NCBI RefSeq assembly: GCF_022539505.1
Contig: NC_061512.1
Span: 249,876,510 to 249,940,509 of the forward strand
DNA from: Lolium rigidum
Taxonomy: Eukaryota > Streptophyta > Magnoliopsida > Poales > Poaceae
Reading direction: 5' to 3'
Length of the DNA stretch: 64,000 bases
Part shown: positions 12,704 through 24,059 of the stretch, one piece after another
Numbering within the stretch: the stretch's first letter is position 1
Layout: each line of letters begins with the position of its first letter
The notes under the pieces: generated by a model
What the model saw: the letters and a program-made list of their open reading frames with translations, nothing else
Database searches by the model: none
Told to the model about the DNA's origin: nothing
Made by a program: the position numbers and the translations under genes

Positions 12704-13204
12704 ACATCCAGCCACGATTATCCATCCTCTAATCCAAGCAACAAAACGTACGAACATAGCATTTATATATCAAATAGGAAATAAATGCATCATATATTTA
12801 TTTTTTTACGCGTGCATCAACCCGAAACTCTACTAGGTGGGCTCCTAGCAGCCGCCGGATCCGTAGATTGAGTACGTTCTCCCAGCTCTACCTCGATCCG
12901 AGACGGAACTTCGGCAGCACCTCCCCGCTGCTCTCCCGATACACGTCTCGGCAAAAAGCCGAGAGGGGTGTGCATCCGGAGAACAACGGGGAGGCGCTAC
13001 CGAAATCCCGTCTCGGATCGGGGTAGAGCACGGAGAACGTACCCAACTACGCATCCGCCGGCTGTCCCGATAAATGCCGTAAGAGTTACGGTTCATAATA
13101 TGCGAGACCACTAATGCATATTTATCCGCGTAACCCTTACGGTCGGGAAGAGACGCCTAGGTATCGCGACAGACTTGGTGATCTAGACACAAAAAAAACC
13201 TAGG

Positions 13205-16200
13205 TACAAACTGGGGAGGCTTCGAGCCCTAAACCCCTCTAAATCCCTAAACCACGACGCCGGAGCTGCAGAACCATGCGTCATAAACCCTAACCCTAAC
13301 CCTAAACCCTAAACCTATACCTAACCATAAATACTTACCTTTTAACCTAAACCCTAGCCCTAGCCCTAACCCTACACCTAACCCTAACCAGTAGATCAGG
13401 CACACCGTCGATCGTGTGATAATGGCTCTAGTCACGGTATATGTGCCAAGGGGTCCCAATCTTGGTTCTCCATATGTATATGTACTAAACAAACCTAAAA
13501 GAATGAAAAGTTACATTGGTGCACCCGCGCGGAGAAATCTAGGGGGTAGACCCGCCGGGGCACACGTTCCGCTCGTTTTGGGTGGAGGAGGGGGAGAACG
13601 ACCGCCGAGCACCGGAACCCCACCAAATCTTGCATGTGGGCCTATGATATGTGTGAAAGTGTGGTGCAAGTTCTAATGGTGCAAAAGTATCTCCCCTAAA
13701 CCCTAAACCTTAAACCCTAAACTGGGGAGGCTTCGAGCACTAAAACCCTAAACCACGACGCCGGAGCTGCAGAACCATGCATCATAAACCCTAACCCTAA
13801 ACCCTAAACCTATACCTAACCATAAATACTTACATTGAACCTAAACCCTAGCCCTACCCCCTAAACCCTAGCCCTAACCCTACACCAAACCCTAACCAGT
13901 AGATCAGGCACACCCTCGATCGTGTGATAATGGCTCGAGCTGCGGGTATGTATGTGCCAAAGGGTCCCAATCTTGGTTCTCCATGTGTATATGTCCTAAA
14001 CAAACCTAAAAGAATGAAAAGTTACATTGGTGCACCTCGCGCGGAGAAATCTAGGGGGGTAGACCCGCCGGGGCACACGTTCCGCTCTTTTGGGGGAAGG
14101 AGGGGGAGAACGACCGCCGGAGCACCGGAACCCCACCAAATTTTGCATGTGGACCTATGATATGTGTCAAAGTGTGGTGCAAGGTCTAATGGTGCAAAAG
14201 TATCTCCCCTACCCCCTAGACCCTAGCCCTAACCCTACACCAAACCCTAACCAGTAGATCAGGCACACCCTCGATCATGTGATAATGGCTCGAGCTGCGG
14301 GTATGTATGTGCCAAAGGGTCCCAATCTTGGTTCTCCATGTGTATATGTCCTAAACAAACCTAAAAGAATGAAAAGTTACATTGGTGCACCCTCGCGCGG
14401 AGAAATCTAGGGGGTAGACCCGCCGGGGCACACGTTCCGCTCTTTGGGGGAAGGAGGGAGAACGATCGCCGGAGCACCGGAACCCCACCAAATTTTGCAT
14501 GTGGACCTATGATATGTGTCAAAGTGTGGTGCAAGATCTAATGGTGCAAAAGTAGCTCCCCTAAACCCTAGACCCTAGCCCTAACCCTACACCTAACCCT
14601 AACCAAGCAGATCGGGCACACCCTCGATCATGTGATAATGGCTCGAGCTGCGGGTATGTATGTGCCAAAGGGTCCCAATCTTGGTTCTCCATGTGTATAT
14701 GTCCTAAAAAACCTAAAAGAATGAAAAGTTACATTGGTGCACCCTCGCGGAGAAATCTAGGGGGTAGACCCGCCGGGGCACACGTTCCGCTGTTTTGGGG
14801 GAGGAGGGGGAGAACGACCGCCGGAGCACCGGAACCCCACCAAATCTTGCATGTGGGCCTATGATATGTGTCAAAGTGTGGTGCAAGGTCTAATGGTGCA
14901 AAAGTATCTCCCCTAAACCCTAAACCCTAAACTGGGGAGGCTTCGAGCACTAAAACCCCTCTAAAACCCTAAACCACGACGCCGGAGCTGCAGAACCATG
15001 CATCATAAACCATAACCCTAACCCTAAACCCTAAACCTATACCTAACCATAAATACTTACATTGAACCTAAACCCTAGCCCTACCCCTAGACCCTAGCCC
15101 TAACCCTACACCAAACCCTAACCAAGTAGATCGTGCACACCCTCGATCATGTGATAATGGCTCGAGCTGCGGGTATGTATGTGCCAAAGGGTCCCAATCT
15201 TGGTTCTCCATGTGTATATGTCCTAAACAAACCTAAAAGAATGAAAAGTTACATTGGTGCACCCTCGCGCGGAGAAATCTAGGGGGTAGACCCGCCGGGG
15301 CACACGTTCCGCTCTTTTGGGGAAGGAGGGGGAGAACGACCGCCGGAGCACCGGAACCCCACCAAATTTTGCATGTGGACCTATGATATGTGTCAAAGTG
15401 TGGTGCAAGGTCTAATGGTGCAAAAGTAGCTCCCCTAAACCCTAGACCCTAGCCCTAACCCTACACCTAACCCTAACCAGACAGATCGTGCACACCCTCG
15501 ATCATGTGATAATGGCTCGAGCTGCGGGTATGTATGTGCCAAAGGGTACCAATCTTGGTTCTCCATGTGTATATGTCCTAAACAAACCTAAAAGAATGAA
15601 AGTTACATTGGTGCACCCTCGCGCGGAGAAATCTAGGGGGGTAGACCCGCCGGGCACACGTTCCGCTCGTTTTGGGGGAGGAGGGGAGAACGACCGCCGG
15701 AGCACCGGAACCCCACCAAATCTTGCATGTGGGCCTATGATATGTGTCAAAGTGTGGTGCAAGGTCTAATGGTGCAAAAGTATCTCCCCTAAACCCTAAA
15801 CCCTAAACTGGGGAGGCTTCGAGCACTAAAACCCCTCTAAAACCCTAAACCACGACGCCGGAGATGCAGAACCATGCATCATAAACCCTAACCCTAACCC
15901 TAAACCCTAAACCTATACCTAACCATAAATACTTACATTGAACCTAAACCCTAGCCCTACCCCCTAGACCCTAGCCCTAACCCTACACCAAACCCTAACC
16001 AAGAGATCGTGCACACCTCGATCATGTGATAATGGCTCGAGCCGCGGGTATGTATGTGCCAAAGGGTCCCAATCTTGGTTCTCCATGTGTATATGTCCTA
16101 AACAAACCTAAAATAATGAAAAGTTACATTGGTGCACCCTCGCGGAGAAATCTAGGGGGGTAGACCCGCCGGGGCACACGTTCCGCTCTTTTGGGGGAAG

Positions 16201-17980
16201 GAGGGGGAGAACGACCGCCGGACCACCGGAACCCCACCAAATTTTGCATGTGGACCTATAATATGTGTCAAAGTGTGGTGCAAGGTCTAATTGTGCAAAA
16301 GTAGCTCCCCTAAACCCTAGACCCTAGCCCTAACCCTACACCTAACCCTAACCAGTAGATCAGGCACACCCTCGATCATGTGATAATGGCTCGAGCTGCG
16401 AGTATGTATGTGCCAAAGGGTCCCAATCTTGGTTCTCCATGTGTATATGTCCTAAACAAACCTAAAAGAATTAAAAGTTACATTGGTGCACCCTGCGCGG
16501 AGAAATCTAGGGGGTAGACCCGCCGGGGCACACGTTCCGCTGTTTTGGGGGGAGGAGGGGGAGAACGACCGCCGGAGCACCGGAACCCCACCAAATCTTG
16601 CATGTGGGCCTATGATATGTGTCAAAGTGTGGTGCAAGGTCTAATGGTGCAAAAGTATCTCCCCTAAACCCTAAACCCTAAACTGGGGAGGCTTCGAGCA
16701 CTAAAACCCCTCTAAAACCCTAAACCACGACGCGAGTCGCAGAACCATGCATCATAAACCCTAACCCTAACCCTAAACCCTAAACCTATACCTAACCATA
16801 AATACTTACATTGAACCTAAACCCTAGCCCTACCCCCTAGACCCTAGCCCTAACCCTACACCAAACCCTAACCAAGAGATCGTGCACACCCTCGATCATG
16901 TGATAATGGCTCGAGCCGCGGGTATGTATGTGCCAAAGGGTCCCAATCTTGGTTCTCCATGTGTATATGTCCTAAACAAACCTAAAAGAATGAAAAGTTA
17001 CATTGGTGCACCCTCGCGCGAAGAAATCTAGGGGGTAGACCCGCCGGGGCACACGTTCCGCTCTTTTGGGGGAAGGAGGGGAGAACGACCGCCGGAGCAC
17101 CGGAACCCCACCAAATTTTGCATGTGGACCTATGATATGTGTCAAAGTGTGGTGCAAGGTCTAACGGTGCAAAAGTAGCTCCCCTAAACCCTAGACCCTA
17201 GCCCTAACCCTACACCTAACCCTAACCAGAGAGATCGGGCACACCCTCGATCATGTGATAATGGCTCGAGCTGCGGGTATGTATGTGCCAAAGGGTCCCA
17301 ATCTTGGTTCTCCATGTGTATATGTCCTAAACAAACCTAAAAGAATGAAAAGTTACATTGGTGCACCCTCGCGCGGAGAAATCTAGGGGGTAGACCCGCC
17401 GGGCACACGTTCCGCTGTTTTGGGGGAGGAGGGGAGAACGACCGCCGGAGCACGGGAACCCCACCAAATCTTGCATGTGGGCCTATATATGCTATGTGTC
17501 ACAGTGTGGTGCAATGTGTGATTCACCAAATGGTGCATGGCATGGATCCCCGGTCCGACATTCCTCAACTTCGGCGATAACACTTACCGCATTCCCGGAC
17601 GTGTACGGTGAAGTGTCCCGCCGCCGGTATATCGGGGGCTAGACCGTGCCAAAGGGTGCCACACATGGTTTTCCATATGTCCATGGACTAAACAAACCTA
17701 AACCTATGAAAAGGTATATTGGTAGAACCTCGCGCAGAGAAATCTAGGGGGTAGACCATCCGGGCTCACGGACGGCCGTTTTTAGGGGGAATGACCCCCG
17801 AGCACCGGAATGCCACCTAAACTTGCAACTGGACCTAAAACCTAACCCTAACAAACCTAAAAGAATGAAAAGTACATTGTGCACCCTCGCGCGGAGAAAT
17901 CTACGGGGTAGACCCGCCGTCCCGCTATTTTTGCGGGAAGGAGGGGGACGACCGCCGGAGCACCGAACCCCGATATATGT
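13205..17980. repeat. Telomere-like repeat array with alternating long and short units
   Basis: Ten copies of a conserved GC-rich block (anchor GTCCCAATCTTGGTTCTCC) start at 13453, 13964, 14319, 14672, 15191, 15546, 16066, 16420, 16940 and 17295. The spacings are 511, 355, 353, 519, 355, 520, 354, 520 and 355 bp. Each block is separated by degenerate plant telomere-type words (CCCTAAA, CCCTAACC, CCCTAGCC). Long spacings carry an extra insert of about 165 bp beginning AACTGGGGAGGCTTCGAGC and ending in more CCCTAAA words. From the fourth copy on, long and short alternate regularly, so the repeating unit is a dimer of about 874 bp. A diverged eleventh copy (anchor near 17656) and a partial twelfth (17850-17970) close the array. 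It lies wholly inside the CACTA element, upstream of its transposase. Open frames in it recur with the repeat and are not genes. Confidence 0.92.
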
Positions 17981-18119
17981 GGGGGATGAACATGGAGAGT
18001 AAGTTTGTATTGCACATTGTCTTAAGTAACACTAATAAATAGTCATCAAAAAGTAAAACTAATTAAAAAATAAATATGAATGTTAGATGAAATAAAATTG
18101 AAAGAAAAAAAATAAAATG

Positions 18120-18508
18120 AATGGCGGCGCACGGCAAAGTAAAATTCGGACGGCAAAGGAGACTTTGCCGTGCATACTGGTTGGCCGCACGGCAAAGGGA
18201 GTGGCACGGCAACGTCCAGACCCTTTGCCGTGCTGCATTTCGTTGCCGTGCGGCCTGCAGGGGTCTTTGCCGTGATGGTTTTCTTTGCCGTGCGTTCTGC
18301 TCAGACTTTGCCGTGCGCATATTCTTTGCCGTGCGCCACTGCTGACTATGCCGTGCTGTTTTTCATTGCCGTGCGCTGCTCTAAATCTTTTCCGTGCGTT
18401 TTGTGTTTGCCGTGCGTGGTGTTTTCTGCGCACGGCAAAGATTGCTTTGCCGTGCAGAGGCTCACGGCAATGATTGCCTTCACGGCAACGACAATTTTTC
18501 CCGTAGTG
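18120..18508. repeat. Right sub-terminal repeats of the CACTA element
   Basis: About 15 copies of the GCCGTGC core in both orientations, matching the left sub-terminal region, then the inverted terminus at 18495-18508. Confidence 0.85.
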
Positions 18509-18518
18509 TTTGTTTCCC

Positions 18519-18544
18519 GCGTTCATTGGCGCGAGACAGAAATC
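18519..18544 (+). repeat. 26-bp direct repeat flanking the CACTA element, right copy
   Basis: 25 of 26 bases match 5516-5541. It begins 10 bp outside the right terminus. Confidence 0.75.
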
Positions 18545-18622
18545 TACGCTGAATGTGACGGTGAGCACCACCTAGCTAGCATGGGCGGTGTATCCATGAT
18601 CCATCTTCAATCGTTTTGCCTA

Positions 18623-20207
18623 TCTATACCTAATAATAAAGGGAGGATTGTTTCCGTCGTCCAACACTTTTTTGGACTAAATTGCCCTCCCAAGTCCCAC
18701 CAAATCATCCTACGTTGTTAGGAAACCGATGATTTTTTGACACCCGTGCGTCGTTCGGAAACCTGCAGGAAATCTTCTCCGCCCGCCGCACGCCACGCTC
18801 TCCTCTATTTATACACGCGGCCCCATCAACATACGCGCACGTTTTGCTCGATCGATCCTGCTATAGCGACCGGCAGCCATCCTTACCCCGACGGCGTGTC
18901 CAAGATCTGAAGACCTGCAGAGGGATCATCAACCTAGATTATACACGAGCGACGGCCAGCTTCGGCGCGGCGATGTGCAGACCACCCTCGATGCCTTCAC
19001 GATTGCAAAGCGATGGCATTAGCGCCTCGTGCCTGCATCATCGGGAGGTGTCCAGCTCCAGCCCGACAAGATAGAGGGCACAGGATCCATGTCTCCATGG
19101 TGAGGCGTGGATGACCCTGTTGGCCGCTGATTTGTTGGGATGATCGATTTTGCGGCCTCCAAGAGATTTCGACCGACGCCGAGGGGCATGAGATGGGCGT
19201 GTCGGTGGGGACATGGATGGCAGTAAGGTTGCTGATGTCCACGCGCAGGAGATGGAGGCATCGTCGGTACACGAGCGTGCTGGTGGCAGGGCTCCGATGC
19301 GATCGTGGTCGGGCGAGGTAGAGCATAGCAAGCCCGCGGGATTTGGGATTTTGGGCTGGAGGTAGTCAGTGCACACGGAAGCCAGGTGCCAAGGCGGCGT
19401 CCGCTGCCGAGCGAGCGCGGAGATGTGCGCCGGACATCAGGCCGCGGTGGTGAAGAGGCACGGAAGGGAGAGAGGCCAATTGAGAGGGCTGGTTCGAGGC
19501 GGAGAAGGACAACAGAGCAAGGCACCATCGAAGCTGGGCGGCGGAAAGAGTGGAGAACGAGAGAAGGTGGCCGACCGGCCGGCAAGGTGACATGAGCGAG
19601 CATCGGGAACGAGGTGGCGGCACAAAGGTCGGTGTTCGGGTGGTGGCGCTTGGCCGAAGCTGGGCCGCCGGGAGGAAAAGAGGGAATCAGAATCAGTCCG
19701 TCCGTTCCCAGCGAGCTTCTTGTTTTTCTCCCGGCCGGCGTGGTTCACTTCCAGTTCTTGCTCTGCACAGTGGCCTAAAGCTAGCAGTAGCAGATGTTGA
19801 GTGGATGCGCTTGCTCCCGAGAGGTTGAGAGTGACTGTATACATGTTGTCGTGAGCGGGAGCTAAAAAAAAGCCAACAAATTATAGGTGAGATTGGTGAC
19901 TGGGTTTAAGTGCACAGTGACTATCCATGGTTTCTCATCTGGCTGATTCATGTGAAATAGCTCAGGCTCCTGACAAACATGATGATTTAGAGAAAGGGGT
20001 TCTAACATGCAACCAAGGCCGTAACATGCCATTACATCCATAGACGAAACACAACATAAAATATTTAACCGTTGCAACCCACAAACATTTATAGACGGTC
20101 ATGTCATTACATGTCTAGAACTCTAGATTGAGTCCCTCTTCCGTTTGGCCTGTGCTTGGACTCAACAATGGTTGCTACTCCGACGCAACGCGCGGGCATT
20201 GTCCTAG
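18623..20207 (+). mobile_element. Non-autonomous Helitron
   Basis: The 5' end TCTATACCTAATAATAAAGG (18623) and the 3' end CAACGCGCGGGCATTGTCCTAG (within 20186-20207) are those of grass Helitrons, which start TC, end CTAG and carry a GC-rich, hairpin-prone stretch just before the end. Host A (18622) and T (20208) flank it, as expected for insertion between A and T without target duplication. The 1.58-kb interior has no Rep/helicase, so transposition would need enzymes in trans. 18950-19750 is GC-rich with long overlapping frames on both strands and may be captured sequence, but no domain is recognisable. Confidence 0.85.
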
Positions 20208-20510
20208 TTAATACTCAAATTCAGATTAATTACTTTGTCACTAGATGGATGTACCTAAAATTAAAATATGTCTATATATATCTATATTAGTTGTAATTAA
20301 TATGGATCAGAGGAAGTAGAAAGCATCAAAACGAACCCAACAAAAGATATTATGTATATTCTCTCGTGCCTCATGGCCAGAAAGATAACGTAGCTTTCAT
20401 CATTTCATGTGCAGCTACATCCGAGGTGGTCCAATCATGTTAATCCTTCTGAAAATGTGGCTTAGATCGATCGGCTCAATCTGGTGGTAGGCCCGGCCAT
20501 CCATCTGGTT

Positions 20511-20829
20511 TTTTTTTTTGAGAACACAGTACAACGCAGACGCTCACAAACACGCACGTACAAACACTCCTATGAACGCACGCACGCACACCCTACCCCT
20601 ATGAGCACCTCCGAGGGACTGAGCCGGCATATTTTGAGGTTGACAAAGTCACCACTGGCGTCTCGCTGTTGACGGGCACGTCACCTACCATTGAAAGCAT
20701 AGCGCCGGTTAAATCCTGGAATAAATCCAGGTAAATGCAAACACCCATACCAAGTCTAGGGCTTGAACCTGGGTGGGCTGGTTCCACCACAAGGGACCTA
20801 ACCACCAGAGCCAAGCTCTGTTTGCCCAT
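20511..20829 (-). mobile_element. tRNA-derived SINE with long target duplication
   Basis: On the minus strand the element starts near 20829 with a tRNA-like polymerase III promoter: A-box-like TGGCTCTGGTGG and B-box GGTTCAAGCCC (GWTCRANNC consensus). It ends in an A-run (T-run at 20509-20519 on the plus strand). The 14-bp sequence CCATCCATCTGGTT flanks it at 20497-20510 and 20830-20843, a clear retroposon target duplication. Transcription by Pol III with reverse transcription by a LINE in trans is the known route for this class. Confidence 0.88.
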
Positions 20830-21102
20830 CCATCCATCTGGTTTTAGCAACGGGAGCGTCTGATTTTCTTCCTCTTTCCTGTCGAAATCACTGTAGCTAA
20901 GCGAGATGTCACAATTCTCAACTGGGTGTGACCGTGTGACTGTGCAAGCAGCCGCGGTGTGGTCTTGATCCTGCCTTCCTCCTAAATCGTATGGCCAAGA
21001 GGAAAGATGCCTAGATGTGCTGACATGTCACCTTAGTTTGCGATATTTTCTAAGTGTGCTATTGTAGTGTGACAATTGCTCGTGCCTTCCTCTAAGCAAC
21101 TA

Positions 21103-21510
21103 CTCCCTCCATTCCTTTCTACAGTGCCTATAGATTTTTGCCATTTATTTCACAATATGAGGTTGTAGTTTGGCTTTTTTCAATTACCCCTCCACTGGTC
21201 AACTCCCACACGATATGCATGAAAAAAATCCATATAAAATAGGAAACAGTTAATTGAGATTCCTAATGCATGGCCCAAGGAATTGCTTAGATTTAGGAAG
21301 CAATGTTTTTGTTTTTCCTTAACTAAACTTGGCTGCACATATATGGAGAGTCAACCAGACAGATTTGTGGGATTTGTTATGGTAAGTTAGGAAGTTATCG
21401 ATTTCCCTAATTTTAGTCCGATCTCAAATCGTTCGGCCAGGGGGATTTGTTACTCTTGCGCTAATTTCCGCGTCAAAAACTATAAGCACTATAGAATGAA
21501 ACGGAGGGAG
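21103..21510. mobile_element. Stowaway-type (Tc1/mariner) MITE
   Basis: Inverted ends CTCCCTCCATTCCTTTCTA and, from the other end, CTCCCTCCGTTTCATTCTA, each next to a TA dinucleotide (21101-21102, 21511-21512). At 408 bp it is long for this class. It has no coding capacity and would be mobilised by a mariner transposase in trans. Confidence 0.9.
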
Positions 21511-21512
21511 TA

Positions 21513-24056
21513 CTAGCCAAACAAAGCTATAGGATGGGGCAAAAGCATGCCTGATCCATTGCGAACATAAAATGTAACCGCTTGGATCGGTTGAGGTCGG
21601 AACGCGGATAAATTTGCGGTTGCATGCCCCCCTATCTGTTTGGGAGGAGGGCAAACCCAGCGAACTAATGCATTTTTTATTCCACCGTCATTGACATGAC
21701 ACACGTGGTGATTAATGTCGCCTTCCCGCGCGTGCGGTCACTGTCGTTTTCCACCCTGGCCGTGGCTATAAGAGGGGAGGCGCCACCAGGGTGGATGCGC
21801 AAAACCCTAGCAAGCACACCCATTGCGGACCGTAGCAGCGCTTGGATCTAACTAAGCGAGTTGTTGTGCGTCGCTTCCCGAACGACCCACACTTGAGTGA
21901 GCTCTCCATGATGGAGGCGTTCGAGGTAGAGAAGACCGCCACATATACCGAGACTGAGGTGCGCGACAAGATACATGGACCATACATCGAGGGATGGGGG
22001 TGGTAGGAAAGGCCACGGAGCGTGAGGTCATCACCGGGGTACATGCCGAGGCGGGGGGGAGGGAGGGGCTGAGGCAGCATAAATGAAAGAGATGCTAGCT
22101 CAGGAAGCATCATTGAGGACGCAGACCTGGCGGAGGCCCAGATGTTGCTTTCGGGGCCTGGGCGGTGCTAGCAGAGGCGCATGCATCGCTAGCGGAGGTC
22201 GCGCACAGAAATAGCCCGCACCCGACGCGTGGGTGGACACGGACCTCGAAAACATCGACGATGCCCACGATGATGTCGATGCGCCAGACGTCACCGACGA
22301 GCAGCGGGCACTTCTCGCGTCGTTCGAGGCTGCCTATCGCGACGAGGTCACTCGCCAACTCATTTACGAGCAGCGAGCGGTAGGCCTTGGCGGACAGGCA
22401 GACGGTCGTCCAGGTCTCTTCGACAGCAACCCACCGTGCGGCGATCTGGGCGGTTGTGGAGGCGAGGTAGAGGTAGACAAGAAGAACCGCAAGATGGAGG
22501 AGTAGTTCTCGAGTGGCAGAGCTCGTTGGATCGCCAACATGGACGCAGTAAGGCAGTGAGGCAAGGAGGAGGAGAGGGAAAGAGCCCGCTAGGAGGCCAA
22601 ATGTGCGGGCCTCATTGTCCCGAGTATGATCTAGAGTAGTTGTGATACGTTCGAGCGGCGCCAGGTGCAGGAGGCGATGCTCCGTGTGAGACACACAACT
22701 ACAAGTAGCCTCAGCCATGGTTGGGTGCGCGACGACAAATAGATATGGGCATTTTAGTTTAGGTTCAACCCTCACTGTAAAGATGGTTAGTTATTTTGGC
22801 GATACGTAATAAAAAAACTTTTAAATGTTTTTTTGAGTCTGTAACCGGTGGACCTCTGGCGGATGCGTGATCCGTTCGTGGCGTGTTCGCGTCAACTCTT
22901 TCCCGTACTAAATTTGGGCTAGGAATGGTCCACGCCCTTGGCCCGTCTCGGCAGGTCGCTGGGTCAGATTTTCCATGTTCCCCACTCTCAGTGGATCAAA
23001 ACGGACAACCTCAGTTTGTTTGGTCGGGCTCGGTAGAGACTCCCTAAGTTGAGTGTACGAACGTGCTCGATCTCCCTTCTCCACGTCAGACGTCCCACAC
23101 GGCATCCTCCATCAACATTTGCGTTCAAGTTGTTCGAGAGTTCCATGTCACTTTACTGGGTCGGTTCAATGTCCCAAGTAGGAGTGTAGCCTCGGCAAAA
23201 AAATCGGAGCATGCGATGAAGATCAATAACATGATTGAGGAGTTCATGGTGAAAACTGCATTGTGGTAGCTTGACTCCATGTTAACCGGTCACTCCATAA
23301 CCAATAAGTGGTTTTGAAATAAAGAAAATACTTTGGTACCTAGGCGATATGGTGGTTTGAATTGAGAGACCCTAAAAAGATACCCAAAGAAGAATAGTGG
23401 TCCCAAGTCCACAAAGGATTTGTACATGGAAATGAGATTGGCCAAAAGAAAAACCTTGACAACATAAAATCTTTCTAGATAACATAAGAATACCTTCCAA
23501 CTTCTACACGCGGAAATGTACACAAACAAAGCGTCAGGCCGTGGTGACAAAGCAATGGCACCGTCGACGACATAGACTGAGGTACCCATGTCCCATCCTT
23601 GATCCGATGTTGCTATTTGGCATTGCTAGAGGGTGTGTGTGCTCTTTTGGTCATGGCCCAATATATGGTTTCACATCTATCTTTGAGTCGCTGACAAGTG
23701 GAACCCACATGTTAGCGATCACAGAGGATCCATGTCCCCCCAAAAATGACTCTGGATGAGTTTCTAGGTTTTACTGCAAAAACAGTAATGCTGAAAGAAA
23801 GACTTGTTAATCAAAACTGATCACAATCGTCAGGGACTCAGGGTACTACACCAACTCACCTCTATTTACTTCTGGCCGACGAGCACAAAACGCGCTATGA
23901 AAATAGATAAACTGTCTCTTCGGGCCTCCATGGGCCGAGCAAGTGGAGCCCAATCATAGCTGTTACTCCAGAAATAACGCTGCAAATCCCAAACTTGTCT
24001 ACCCAGAAGAGTCACCCACCACGCGTCAACCCCAGAGCGCTCCAGCAACGGACGCT
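21513..24056. other. Intergenic with a coding-like, GC-richer stretch; no terminal repeats found
   Basis: 21750-22700 is GC-richer and could be the remains of a transposon-encoded gene. 22700-24056 is ordinary mixed-composition DNA with only short frames. I found no terminal repeats that would define an element. Confidence 0.4.
22233..22505 (+). CDS. Short uncharacterised ORF, possibly transposon-derived
   Basis: A 90-residue frame with an acidic start (DTDLENIDDAHDDVDAPD), a helical ALLASFEAAYRDEVTRQLIY segment and a Gly/Asp-rich end closing on EVEVDKKNRKMEE. The composition and amphipathic middle look coding-like rather than random. I do not recognise the family. No promoter or splice sites are evident, and the DNA on either side is interrupted by stops, so it is more likely a fragment of an old mobile-element gene than a functional gene. 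Confidence 0.25.
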   Translation: MDTDLENIDDAHDDVDAPDVTDEQRALLASFEAAYRDEVTRQLIYEQRAVGLGGQADGRPGLFDSNPPCGDLGGCGGEVEVDKKNRKMEE

Positions 24057-24059
24057 TTA

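Larger units (their letters stand above)
5585..18508 (-). mobile_element. Complete 12.9-kb CACTA (En/Spm-type) DNA transposon
   Basis: The termini are CACTACGGGAAAG at 5585 and, inverted, TTTTTCCCGTAGTG ending at 18508. They are flanked by a perfect 3-bp target duplication TTT (5582-5584 and 18509-18511), the standard CACTA footprint. Both ends carry dense sub-terminal arrays of a GCCGTGC motif. Two genes typical of CACTA elements run leftward on the minus strand: a TNPD-type transposase (about 12.7 to 8.9 kb) then a TNPA-like gene (8.5 to 6.4 kb). Between the right end and the transposase start lies a 4.7-kb telomere-like repeat array. Both genes contain frameshifts, so the copy is structurally complete but probably not autonomous. 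Confidence 0.93.

Noticed and set aside
15223..17157. Repeated small ORFs (MHHTLTHIIGPH..) in the telomere-like array
   Set aside because: They recur with each repeat unit, change length with single indels and match no protein.
13200..17900. True chromosome end or interstitial telomere from chromosome fusion
   Set aside because: The CCCTAAA words are degenerate, broken by long GC-rich blocks and wholly inside a CACTA element with intact ends and target duplication.
19019..19603. 194-codon minus-strand ORF in the Helitron
   Set aside because: Low-complexity, open in several frames, no domain. It may be captured sequence but is not supportable as a gene.
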